Assembly (NCBI GenBank): GCA_022570935.1
Contig: JACZYU010000002.1
Location: 1-51,694, forward strand
Source: Planctomycetota bacterium
GTDB lineage: Bacteria > Planctomycetota > Brocadiia > Brocadiales > Scalinduaceae
Direction of reading: 5' to 3'
DNA length: 51,694 bases
In this document: positions 23,034-30,849 of the stretch, one piece after another
Layout: every line of letters starts with the position of its first letter
Position numbering within the stretch: the stretch's first letter is position 1
The notes under the pieces: generated by a model
Told to the model about the DNA's origin: nothing
Database searches by the model: none
Seen by the model: the letters and a program-made list of their open reading frames with translations, nothing else
Made by a program: the position numbers and the translations under genes

Positions 23034-23068
23034 CCATAACGGCAATACAGGCACAGGGGGAGTAGGCA
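23034..23068 (+). repeat. 35-bp direct repeat (att-like, right)
   Basis: This is a perfect copy of 16881-16915 from the pta 3' end. It lies in the 22997-23235 gap, which otherwise shows no gene. If the intervening DNA is an insertion, the sequence after this copy would be the original downstream neighbour of pta. Confidence 0.9.
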
Positions 23069-23235
23069 AGAAGATTTACGAGTTGCGATTTTAGCCCGCC
23101 CTAGTGCGACCTGCTCTGCGGTCTGGGCCAGGGATTTACGATTTAAGAAGCAAGCCGCAGATTTCACAAAGAACTCAGAGGGAAATATTAAGAGCTTTGA
23201 AGCGAAGATACTAATTGGAAAAATGAGAGGTTGTA

Positions 23236-23472
23236 ATGAAAGCAACGGCAAAAGACTTAAGATTTCATTCAAAAGAGTTACTTGATACCGTAAACAGGGG
23301 CGAAGAAGTGGTTATCACTTATCGAGGAAAACCTTGCGCTAAGCTTGTTCCCATTAAACATGAGGCGGCAAAAAACTCAGGCAAGAATGAATTATTTGGT
23401 ATCTGGAAAGATTACGACGAAACCAGAAATGTTGAAGGCTACGTAAGAAAGTTAAGAAAAGGCAGATATTAA
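23236..23472 (+). CDS. Phd/YefM-family antitoxin
   Basis: The protein has 78 residues. The N-terminus MKATAKDLRFHSKELLDTVNRGEEVVITYRGKPCAKLVPI is the Phd DNA-binding domain. The C-terminus (GIWKDYDETRNVEGYVRKLRKGRY) is the toxin-binding tail common in partners of PIN-domain toxins. The stop overlaps the toxin start as TAATG. The paired toxin gene is broken. Confidence 0.88.
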   Translation: MKATAKDLRFHSKELLDTVNRGEEVVITYRGKPCAKLVPIKHEAAKNSGKNELFGIWKDYDETRNVEGYVRKLRKGRY

Positions 23473-23639
23473 TGCTTATTAACACCGATGTGCTGATCTG
23501 ATACTTAAGGGGAAGCAGGAAGGCATGTAACGTTATAGAAAGTGAAAAAAGTTTTTTCCTGTCTGTTGTCACTTATATTGAGCTTGTCCAGGGAATGAGG
23601 AACAAAAAGGAAACACCTGCTAAACATTGGCGAATATGA
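23472..23639 (+). pseudogene. PIN-domain (VapC-like) toxin, inactivated
   Basis: Translation from the ATG at 23472 gives MLINTDVLI, then a TGA where relatives have Trp, then YLRGSRKACNVIES, then FFLSVVTYIELVQGMRNKKE before the frame is lost. The first Asp and the glutamate in YIELVQG, both PIN metal ligands, are still readable. A nonsense mutation plus loss of the C-terminal half makes it non-functional. Confidence 0.8.
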
Positions 23640-23653
23640 AGGGATTAAGATCA

Positions 23654-23791
23654 TTAAGCCAAAAGAAGCGTGAGCGTGTATGTATCATAACGCATGTAGA
23701 AATGACGTCCTCCTGGCGCTGGTGGTTCGAAACCAAATTTCTTTAGCTTCTTTATGAACTCTCGCCGTTTACAAGGCTTCCATTTCCCCAT
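23654..23791 (-). pseudogene. HicA-family toxin, 3' truncated
   Basis: The 45-residue frame starts MGKWKPCKRREFIKKLKKFG and continues with FEPPAPGGRHFYMRYDTYTLTL, the HicA double-stranded RNA-binding-like fold with its G-G-R-H catalytic motif. It ends in LLLA, where relatives continue for ~25 more residues. It directly abuts the broken VapC-like gene on the other strand. A HicB-like orphan lies at 17335-17550 inside the island. Confidence 0.7.
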
Positions 23792-24073
23792 AAGTGATTG
23801 CTCTTTAGCAAACAGGCATTTTCTTGTTCAGATTAATTCTGCCTAATACTCAATTTAGTAGATTATAGAAGTTAGTTTGATCATAAGTTTCCGTAAATTA
23901 CGGAAACAAATATGCGTTGACTGTAATACCTTGATAAAGGCATGGTTACATGAAAAGATAAAAGAGGAACGTGCCGTTAAGTGAAAAACGAAGTTCTGCT
24001 CCCATTTGCTCCTTTTCTTTGGTATGTGATGAGAAAAAAATAATACTTTATAAAAAAGGTATTTACATAGGTA

Positions 24074-24102
24074 TTGACAAGGGTAGTAATAATAGTTATA
24101 CT
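24074..24102 (+). promoter_or_regulatory. Promoter and operator of the MazEF-like operon
   Basis: TTGACA (24074-24079), a 17-base spacer and TATACT (24097-24102) form a near-consensus promoter. An inverted repeat (TAATAA...GTTA-TAC-TAAC...TTATTA, about 24087-24112) covers the -10 box. That is the expected place for autorepression by the antitoxin or TA complex. Confidence 0.65.
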
Positions 24103-24138
24103 AACGTTATTATTTTGTATCACGATTGGAGAGATATC

Positions 24139-24387
24139 ATGAAAACCGCCATTTCAATGCCAGATGATTTGTTTAAGGATATTGACAAACTATCAAAGAA
24201 GCTGAACTGTTCAAGAAGCCATATATTAACCAGTGCAGCAAGAGAATACGTCAAAAAGCTTAAAAACAAAAATATTTACGAAGCGATTAACAAAGCATAT
24301 TCAGAAAAGGAAACAGAAAAGGAAACAGTTCTTAGAGAAAAACATAAAAAGCATTATGCTAAAATGCTCAAGATGGAGAAATGGTAA
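24139..24387 (+). CDS. Ribbon-helix-helix antitoxin (MazE/CopG-like)
   Basis: The protein has 82 residues from the ATG at 24139, preceded by GGAGAG; upstream in-frame starts would cross the promoter. MKTAISMPDDLFKDIDKLSKK is the beta-strand and first helix, then CSRSHILTSAAREYVKKL. The C-terminus is highly charged. Its stop overlaps the toxin start by 7 bases. Confidence 0.85.
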   Translation: MKTAISMPDDLFKDIDKLSKKLNCSRSHILTSAAREYVKKLKNKNIYEAINKAYSEKETEKETVLREKHKKHYAKMLKMEKW

Positions 24388-24737
24388 TTAAACAGGGAGA
24401 TATATTCTGGGTTAATTTAGGAACACCGTCTGGCTCTGCACCTGGCTTTCAACACCCTCATGTTGTAATACAGAATAACATTTTTAATCTCAGTAAAATT
24501 AATACAGTAGTAGTTTGTGCATTAACATCTAATCTTAAACGTGCCAAGTCACCTGGAAATGTACTATTGACAAAGGGAGAAGCGAACCTCAAAAAAAGCA
24601 GTGTAGTAAATATTTCTCAGCTTATTACGGTTGACAAATCTGACTTGATTGAAAAAATAGGTGTGCTGTCACCAGATCGTATTACACAAATCATAAAAGG
24701 AATTAAACTACTAATAGAACCAAAAGAGCTTTTATAA
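24381..24737 (+). CDS. MazF/PemK-family endoribonuclease toxin
   Basis: The protein has 118 residues. KQGDIFWVNLGTPSGSAPGFQHPHVVIQNN carries the conserved RG/QG-D start and the GSxPGFxxP catalytic loop. INTVVVCALTSNLKRAKSPGNVLL and SVVNISQLITVDKSDL complete the family pattern. It should cleave mRNA at short sequences independent of ribosomes. Both genes of this pair look intact, unlike the TA loci just upstream. Confidence 0.92.
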   Translation: MVIKQGDIFWVNLGTPSGSAPGFQHPHVVIQNNIFNLSKINTVVVCALTSNLKRAKSPGNVLLTKGEANLKKSSVVNISQLITVDKSDLIEKIGVLSPDRITQIIKGIKLLIEPKELL

Positions 24738-24762
24738 TAATTGCTCAAAGATAGGCATGATG

Positions 24763-24789
24763 GATTGAATCATTTGTCAATATTAAAGA
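24763..24789 (+). repeat. 27-bp dispersed direct repeat
   Basis: The 27 bases starting GATTGAATCATTTGTCAATA recur at 49018-49044 without a mismatch. Both copies are followed by a CCCC-containing segment related to the inverted repeats of the window. Confidence 0.75.
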
Positions 24790-24824
24790 CCTAGCCCTGT
24801 CCCCTCTTTCCGAAGTGTGATTTA

Positions 24825-25832
24825 TTACAATTTTTCAGTAATAAACTCTTCTGATGTTAATATTTTTACTTTTTGCATTCCCTTAGTACGCTTAAAATTC
24901 ATGTTATGAATAAAATTTGCCATTGAATCTGAAGGGTCAATGCAATCCAGATTTAATTTCTCGAATGTCTTTTTATGAATTAGAACAGATAGTATTGGGG
25001 TATCTTTTAAATGCCCAGTTTTTGAATCAACCATTTCTGTTAATGCCGTTACATTTACAGTTTCTAAAGGTAACAATTGAAACATTTCATTAGCAATTCT
25101 TAATGTACTACTGCAAACATAGTCTTGATAGAGTTCGTAAAATTCACCTTTAGGCATTTTCTTTATAGATAGTTTTCCAGACGTAAGTTGCACCTTTTTT
25201 TCTTGTGGAATAATTTCTTCACCATTTACATGTAAATCTACTTTAATAAATTCTTTTGATTTCACATCAAAGCTAATTTTCGACCCAATATCACTAATTT
25301 CATCAAATGGATTAATCTCATTAATAATCTTTTCGTAGATATTTTCTTTAAAATTAAGAACATCATTTGCTAATTCAGTTTCCTCTTTCCATTAGTTGAG
25401 TTTTTTATCAAATTCAAGCAAAGCTTTCTTGTGTTCTAATTCATCATTTTGAATTCCAGTTTCTATGTTCTTTTTTAGCTTTTCTATTTTCTTATCGATT
25501 CTTTTAAAACGCTTATCAAAAAAGCTAGGCTTATAGTTGTCTAGTTTTTCTTGGGCTGCATTCCGATCAATATTTTCATTGCAAGGTTTTGAAGGGCATT
25601 TTTTATTAGCAATTTCTTCCCAATTATAAAACTTTCCACAATCTAAATGAAGAGATTGGATGAGTTTGATGTAGTTTTCATATTCTTCTACCTCGTACTC
25701 TACTTGTTCAATAGCTTCTAGTTTGGCAATTTTCTTTTGCTGTTTTTCAAATTCCCTTTGGCGTCTTCTTGCTTCACGTTCCATTCTATTTGCTGCCGCA
25801 TTTATAGAACGAAGTGCTCCACTAAAACTCAT
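24825..25832 (-). pseudogene. Coiled-coil hypothetical protein split by an in-frame TAA
   Basis: Two frames, 25832-25392 and 25265-24825, are in the same phase and are joined by an open stretch with no other stop. The only interruption is TAA at 25394-25392, after LEFDKKLN. Reading through gives ~335 residues. The N-terminal coiled coil (MSFSGALRSINAAANRMERE, then ARRRQREFEKQQKKIAKLE) resembles a widespread family of unknown function. A C-x(17-19)-C-x4-C pattern follows, and the C-terminal domain begins near FDVKSKEFIKVDLHV. The second half could only be made from an internal GTG at 25265. A sequencing error or a recent nonsense mutation would explain it. Confidence 0.65.
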
Positions 25833-25910
25833 AGTACCTCCTCCTTTATTGCCTTAACAGATAAATATACAGATGCCGTTTATTTCGAATATCATAGTAT
25901 CCTTTATTTT

Positions 25911-26606
25911 TTAATTTGGCCCGTTTTGGTCATCACTTTTTAATGTTTTAGTCAAAGCAGAAGCAATAAGACCTGTAGGAACAGCAATTAACCCTAAGCC
26001 AATTGTGAGAATAACAAAAGTAAATATTTCCCCACCAACAGTAATCGGATATACATCACCATATCCAACTGTTGTAAGTGTTATTACCGCCCACCAAAGA
26101 GAATGAAAAACAGATTTAAATTGCTCAGGTTGTGCAGGGTTTTCAAAATAATATATTCCAACAGCAGAAAGATATAACAAGAAACAAGTAGTTATCATAA
26201 ACAGTATCAATTCTTCTTTTATTGATAAAAATACATCTTTGAATCTTTGAAGTGCTCTATTATATTTGAACATCTTGAAGGCACGTGTTAATCTGAAAAT
26301 GCGAAATATTCTAATAGAACGCAAATCGATACCGTGTGCCACATAAAATGGAAGTATTGCTGCGAGGTCTATTAATCCATAAAAACTAAAAATATATCTT
26401 AGCTTCTTATCTGCAACAATTAATCTTAACAAATATTCAATTGTGAAAATTATAACAGTGATTATTTCAATTAAGCTTAATATATGCTTTGTGTTTTCTT
26501 TGAGGTCTGGTAAAGTTTCAATTGAAAAAGATACGAGAGATAAAACGATTAAGAATTGAATGAATAAATCTACAATCTTTCCTGCTTTTGTGTCATTTTG
26601 TTCAAT
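25911..26606 (-). CDS. Voltage-gated potassium channel-like ion transporter, start unclear
   Basis: The frame contains the selectivity filter TLTTVGYGDVYP and a pore-lining helix (FVILTIGLGLIAVPTGLI). It also has S4 with repeated arginines (LRSIRIFRIFRLTRAFKMFK) and earlier helices S1-S3 (VDLFIQFLIVLSLVSFSIETL; IIFTIEYLLRLIV; LIDLAAILPFYV). The S1-S2 part is open upstream of the first usual start codon (TTG at 26432) as far as 26606. A TGA then follows two codons upstream, with no ATG or GTG. Either it begins at a rare ATT (26606) or it has lost its first ~10 codons by frameshift. A channel beginning at 26432 would lack S1 and part of S2. Confidence 0.75.
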   Translation of the reverse strand: MEQNDTKAGKIVDLFIQFLIVLSLVSFSIETLPDLKENTKHILSLIEIITVIIFTIEYLLRLIVADKKLRYIFSFYGLIDLAAILPFYVAHGIDLRSIRIFRIFRLTRAFKMFKYNRALQRFKDVFLSIKEELILFMITTCFLLYLSAVGIYYFENPAQPEQFKSVFHSLWWAVITLTTVGYGDVYPITVGGEIFTFVILTIGLGLIAVPTGLIASALTKTLKSDDQNGPN

Positions 26607-26631
26607 TTTTCATTATTCGTGACTATGACAA

Positions 26632-26907
26632 CTATTCCTTGGCTTGAATTATACTTGAAGCTGAAGACAACACGTTCTCGCCCTTAATTTCCTTGATTTT
26701 AGTTGAAGAAGATGAGTTAGAATTACTCTTCTTACTTTTCGGTTTGCAGACTCCACAGGTGCCACCGTTCTTCGCACAGTGCTTGCATCCCGTGCAGGTG
26801 GTGCATGCTGTACAATTATCTGAACCAGTACATTTCCTGCCCGCAAAAACTGTCGCTGGCATTATCAACAGTGCAACCAGTGCAACAGAGATTATCATTT
26901 TCTTCAT
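26632..26907 (-). CDS. Small secreted cysteine-rich protein
   Basis: The protein has 91 residues. A signal peptide (MKKMIISVALVALLIMPATVFAG) ends at VFA. The mature part has nine cysteines in ~32 residues with CxxC spacings (CTACTTCTGCKHCAKNGGTC then GVC), followed by a Lys/Ser-rich linker. This pattern suggests metal binding or a disulfide-rich fold in the periplasm or cell exterior. The family is not recognised. A second frame in the same strand is a by-product of the repetitive cysteine codons. Confidence 0.65.
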   Translation of the reverse strand: MKKMIISVALVALLIMPATVFAGRKCTGSDNCTACTTCTGCKHCAKNGGTCGVCKPKSKKSNSNSSSSTKIKEIKGENVLSSASSIIQAKE

Positions 26908-27039
26908 TGTCTTTTCTCCTTTATACGATGTTAATAATATACGAACTCGTTATCCAGCATCTATTGACTGAAATCGGGGGGAAACCATACCTATTCAAAT
27001 TGACTTAGTTTTGCAGGGTAGTATCTTAGGTATTAATTA

Positions 27040-27358
27040 TGTGAAAAATCTTACTCGTATAAACAAGCAAACCTATCTTTTTGAAGATCGGAATGTGGTA
27101 AGTAGTTACGCTTTAACAAGTAGCTAACAAGCGAAATTACAATATACCTGTCTGCCGACAGGCAGGCAATCCTCAAATTACAAACAATATTCAATTACAA
27201 AATTACAATATCTAAACCTAAAATCAAATCATACTATTTTGATTCTCTGTTTTGGTCATTTGGTGTTGTGATTTATTTGGGATTTGCCATTTGGGACTTG
27301 AGATTTATAATATCTATTTATCGGTGGTTATTATAAAAGAGTGGGTTTGATTTGCAAC
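27040..27358 (-). repeat. Dispersed structured element, copy C (split)
   Basis: Reversed, 27358-27322 matches the TTGCAAAACACC...CTCTTTTATAATAAC part. 27107-27040 matches the TTACCACATTC...CTTCAAAAAGAT...TTTATACGAGTAAGATTTTT part. About 215 bp between the halves carry a CCTGCC-type palindrome (27147-27166) and AT-rich repeats. No gene is seen in 26908-27413. In this orientation the element points at the Cys-rich protein gene. Confidence 0.6.
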
Positions 27359-27413
27359 ATGGAAATACCGGGAGTATAATATTGAGGCTAGAAACTATAA
27401 AACCAGAGGAAAA

Positions 27414-28646
27414 ATGAATATGGCAAACTCCGAATTAATCAAACCGGGTATCATTCTTTGCCTGTTTTCTCTCCTATTAAGCAGCACTCTATTATGCAAC
27501 TTTTCAAATGCAGAATCTATAAAACGGAGCGATGCACAACAGAATCCTTTAATAGAAAAGATAAGACTGGCCATGGATGCAAATTACCGAATGGACTCCA
27601 AACGGGCTGAAGATATCTTCAATGAGGCGATTAGTGAATGGCCAGAAGACCCGATGCCATATCTCTTCAAAGGAGGTCTTTACCTCAACAAGTTTCGCTA
27701 TCTCATTGATAATATGGAAGAAGAAAGGGTAAGGCTGAAGGAACAGATACTTTACCTGAACAATAAGGTTATTGACATTGCCCGCAGACGAATTGAGGAA
27801 GACCCAAATGATGTGAGAGCATATTATTGTCTGGGAGGAGCAAATGGCAACCTCGGAAGATTTTATATCCTCAATGGCAAGTGGTGGAAGGGTTTCTGGA
27901 AAGGCAAGAAAGGATTTAAGATTCTGGAAAAGATTGTGGAAAAAGACCATAAATATTACGATGCCTATATTGGTCTTGGTATATTTCACTATTTCTCTGC
28001 TACCCTGCCCAAAGTCGTAAAGGTACTGTCATTTCTCCTTGGCGGACCCAAAGGTGATAAGGAAAAGGGGATCAGGGAACTCAAACTCGTTCGTGATAAC
28101 AGTACTTTACTATCGATCGAAGCCAGAAGGGTACTCCTCAGGATTTTTCGTTGGGAGGAAGATTGGAACGGCTTTTATCATACCTCCAAATGGCTTGCGG
28201 AACATTATCCAGAAAACCTCTATTTCCAGATACCATACATATACGGACTCACACAAGAGAGACAATATAACGCCGCTCAACATCAGTTACGCAAAGTTGA
28301 TTCCCTGCTGCAGAATGATCCGTCACAACTACCACTCAGTGTACGAGTCAAATATTACAGATACTCAGGGTTCCTGAGTTATCATCTCGGTGAATACTCA
28401 AAATCAGTTCAGTACTATCTGAGCGCAATTGATTTAAGCCGCACTAAATGGCCGCCCAAAAGGTTATGGCCGGAAGACTACTATTACCTTGCCGCCTCTT
28501 ATGCCAGACTGAAAAAAGAAAAAGAGGCATTTAAATATCTGAGAAAGGCTATTGAAAAAGGTTGGCAAATGGATACTATAAAAGAGCTTCCCGAATGGCA
28601 ACCATACAGACACAAGCAGGAACTTATTCAGATAACCAGTGAATAA
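27414..28646 (+). CDS. Exported TPR-repeat protein
   Basis: The protein has 410 residues. The N-terminus has a hydrophobic stretch (GIILCLFSLLLSSTLLCNFSNA) that acts as a signal peptide or anchor. TPR-like helices follow: AEDIFNEAISEWPEDPMPYLFKGGL, DVRAYYCLGGANGNLGRF, YDAYIGLGIFHYF, and near the end YYYLAASYARLKKEKEAFKYLRKAIEKGW. AGAGGA precedes the ATG. No enzyme motif is seen; an assembly or scaffold role in the cell envelope is plausible. It is unrelated in detail to the TPR protein at 2232. Confidence 0.75.
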   Translation: MNMANSELIKPGIILCLFSLLLSSTLLCNFSNAESIKRSDAQQNPLIEKIRLAMDANYRMDSKRAEDIFNEAISEWPEDPMPYLFKGGLYLNKFRYLIDNMEEERVRLKEQILYLNNKVIDIARRRIEEDPNDVRAYYCLGGANGNLGRFYILNGKWWKGFWKGKKGFKILEKIVEKDHKYYDAYIGLGIFHYFSATLPKVVKVLSFLLGGPKGDKEKGIRELKLVRDNSTLLSIEARRVLLRIFRWEEDWNGFYHTSKWLAEHYPENLYFQIPYIYGLTQERQYNAAQHQLRKVDSLLQNDPSQLPLSVRVKYYRYSGFLSYHLGEYSKSVQYYLSAIDLSRTKWPPKRLWPEDYYYLAASYARLKKEKEAFKYLRKAIEKGWQMDTIKELPEWQPYRHKQELIQITSE

Positions 28647-28718
28647 CATAGTTAAATAACACTGTGCTATATATTAAGAATAGAACCGTTAACTGAAAAA
28701 AAAGAAGAAGGAAATCCG

Positions 28719-28829
28719 ATGATAGATAACCTTAATGAATTACTTTCTTATATCGAATCTGGAAGAATAAACATCAGGATTCGCAGAAATGATGTTGATG
28801 AGTTATGGTTTGATGTAGATGAAGTATAA
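28719..28829 (+). pseudogene. Internally deleted copy of the gene at 37988-38290
   Basis: The 36-residue frame begins MIDN and then jumps to LNELLSYIESGRINIRIRRN and DVDELWFDVDEV. The intact 100-residue homologue on the other strand has the same start and end with ~63 extra residues between them. It marks the outer end of the left arm of the inverted duplication. Confidence 0.75.
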
Positions 28830-29015
28830 CATGGCAACCGTTCGACTGGGCCCTTCGATAAGGACATTCGGCTGAACTCAGTCGAAGCCCTGAGGGCGGT
28901 GAGGAGTTCGGCTGAGGCTCACTCGAAGCCCTTGCCGAATCCGCTCACACCGATGCCAAGTTTGAAGTGTCTAAAGTTAAAAAAGTGTTTTTTACTACAA
29001 CTTTAGAGGATTAAT
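28830..29015. repeat. Intergenic repeat debris at the outer edge of the left duplication arm
   Basis: This contains GTTCGACTGGGCCC, several TTCGGCTGA-type segments that can pair with each other, and the 20-mer AAGTTTGAAGTGTCTAAAGT shared with 12316 and (reversed) 37926. The matching interval in the right arm, 37870-37987, has the same 20-mer and GAACTCAGTCGAACGGTTG. Confidence 0.5.
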
Positions 29016-29573
29016 ATGTTGAGGAAGACTATTAAATATTTTATTCTAATCGTAATGTTAACCATAGCAGGACTGGTAACAATGTCAGGATGTTCACACA
29101 ATCAGGAGACACTAACCTGGACAGAGGTGATAAGTGATATCAGAGATAAGTACCCGAATGTTAAACAATTCCGGACGGATAAGTTATATTCATGGCTGAC
29201 AGGTTCCAGAAACGGTTCTATAATCTTAATAGATGCCAGGGGAAAGGAAGAATTTCGCGTAAGCCATATTACGGGAGCAAGGAATATCCCTTATGACAAA
29301 GACCCCCTGAAACATCTCACAAATATCAAACCGGACAGCCCAATTGTCGTCTATTGCTCTGTAGGCTATCGTTCTTCAATTCTGGCAGGAAAATTACAGG
29401 ACATGGGTTTTACGGAAGTATACAACCTGGAAGGCTCAATCTTTAAATGGGCTAATGAGGGAAGGCCGCTGGTACAGGGTAAAGTTACAGTTCACAAGGT
29501 CCATCCTTATAATGCCCATTGGGGAAATCTGCTTGAGAGGAAATATCACGTGAAAACTTCAAATGTCGAGTAA
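29016..29573 (+). CDS. Rhodanese-domain lipoprotein (left copy)
   Basis: The protein has 185 residues. A lipoprotein signal ends at MSGC (Cys26). The rhodanese domain has LIDARGKEEFRVSHITGARNIP and the active loop YCSVGYRSS, whose cysteine should carry persulfide. NLEGSIFKWANEGRPL is the usual end of the fold. It would act as a periplasmic or membrane-bound sulfurtransferase. A close copy is at 37339-37869 in inverted orientation. TAGAGG precedes the ATG. Confidence 0.88.
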   Translation: MLRKTIKYFILIVMLTIAGLVTMSGCSHNQETLTWTEVISDIRDKYPNVKQFRTDKLYSWLTGSRNGSIILIDARGKEEFRVSHITGARNIPYDKDPLKHLTNIKPDSPIVVYCSVGYRSSILAGKLQDMGFTEVYNLEGSIFKWANEGRPLVQGKVTVHKVHPYNAHWGNLLERKYHVKTSNVE

Positions 29574-29680
29574 ACAACTGAAACAAGAATATTTTCCTTT
29601 TCACTGGCGTGTGATGGTTAAGACTTTAGAGAATATGACGATAATAAGGATAACCATAATATGAGTAGCGAAAATGAAAT

Positions 29681-30415
29681 CTATGAAAATGCTCCTCGCG
29701 TTGAAACAGTTTTCGAGATAAGATTTCCAGGAGTCAATTGTCTGAAAAGAGCTTTTTTGCAGACTTCCACCACACTTGAATCATAAAGGATACCATTCTT
29801 TCCTGATATCTCCTTTAGAGCGTCAGATATGCTAAAAGCAGGCCTATATGAACGAGGAGATGTCATTGCTTCAACTGCGGCAGTCACACACAAAATCCTT
29901 GCTTCAGGGACAATCTCATCACCGGAAAGACCGGAAGGATATCCTGAACCATCCATTTTCTCGTGATGCTGAAGTACTATTGTAGCAACCGGGCCGGGAA
30001 AATCTATTTTCTTCAATATTTCAAAACCAAGCTGAGGATGGGTATTCATCAACTTTTGTTCATCTTCAGACAACCTCCCGACCTTTCTGAATAACTCATC
30101 CGGCAAATTAATTTTACCTATATCATGAAGCATCCCGGCCATACAAACCCCATCAACTTGTTCCTTTGACATTCCAAGCCCTTCTGCTACATAACAGGCA
30201 AGAATACACATCTCCTGATGATGATAAGATGCATAAGGGTCTTTTCTTTCGACTATTGACACCAAAAGCTGGATAATTTCCCACAGGACCCCCTGCAACT
30301 TCTTTTCCTTCCGGATAAATGCTTCTATCCGCTTGCGTACAACATCATCAGTATGAGATTCAAGAGACTCAAAAACCTTCATCAACTCCAAATTAGATAA
30401 ATTCTCATACATCAT
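29681..30415 (-). CDS. HD-GYP-like phosphodiesterase domain protein, altered metal site
   Basis: The protein has 244 residues. The HD domain is clear: HHQEM, GMLHDIGKINLPDELF, NTHPQLGFEILKKI, then LQHHEKMDGSGYPSGLSGDEIVPEARI, which contains the GYP motif. HD-GYP enzymes degrade cyclic di-GMP. The usual VADxxDAL segment reads VTAAVEAM, so a conserved aspartate is missing and activity may be reduced or lost. No receiver or sensor domain is fused. This gene sits inside the left duplication arm and has no counterpart in the right arm. Confidence 0.8.
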   Translation of the reverse strand: MMYENLSNLELMKVFESLESHTDDVVRKRIEAFIRKEKKLQGVLWEIIQLLVSIVERKDPYASYHHQEMCILACYVAEGLGMSKEQVDGVCMAGMLHDIGKINLPDELFRKVGRLSEDEQKLMNTHPQLGFEILKKIDFPGPVATIVLQHHEKMDGSGYPSGLSGDEIVPEARILCVTAAVEAMTSPRSYRPAFSISDALKEISGKNGILYDSSVVEVCKKALFRQLTPGNLISKTVSTRGAFS

Positions 30416-30762
30416 TCTAAATTCTAATTTTGTTTATTCTTCTATTTTAATTAATTCTCTCTTTATACAATAATATGTTTCAATGAAATAACCGTTGGAC
30501 TGTTTAACAACGTTTGGCCCATCCGGGCGACCTGAAGACCTATATGTGTATAATCCGATGAAATGGATATCATAGCCCCATCCCTCACAATTGCGCTTGA
30601 AGTACAGAATGTTGGCAAACGATGATTATGGGATTGATCGTGTTTTATAAGAAAAACCCAGAAGCAGAATTACCCTATATTGGCGTGATTATAACTATGA
30701 GCCATGTTATGTGAACTTATAACTGCGTGTATTTGTATACTATAAAAAAGTATTCTATCATT

Positions 30763-30848
30763 AAAAAGTGACACTTCCCCATTTATCCAAGTCCGAATAT
30801 GACCAGAAAAGCTTTTTAAGCGGGTAAAATGGATGTGTCCCTTTTTTA
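30763..30848. repeat. ~86-bp imperfect inverted-repeat element downstream of zwf (left)
   Basis: The ends AAAAAGTGACACTTCCCCATTTA and GTAAAATGGATGTGTCCCTTTTTT pair. The loop contains TATCCAAGTCCG and GACCAGAAAA. The right zwf copy has a better-matched version at 37255-37340, whose loop is in the opposite orientation relative to zwf. It may act as terminator for zwf. The rest of 30416-30762 has no gene visible. Confidence 0.75.
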
Positions 30849-30849
30849 A

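Noticed and set aside
28039-28377. 112-residue plus-strand frame in the second TPR gene
   Set aside because: Out-of-frame shadow of a gene with signal peptide and TPRs.
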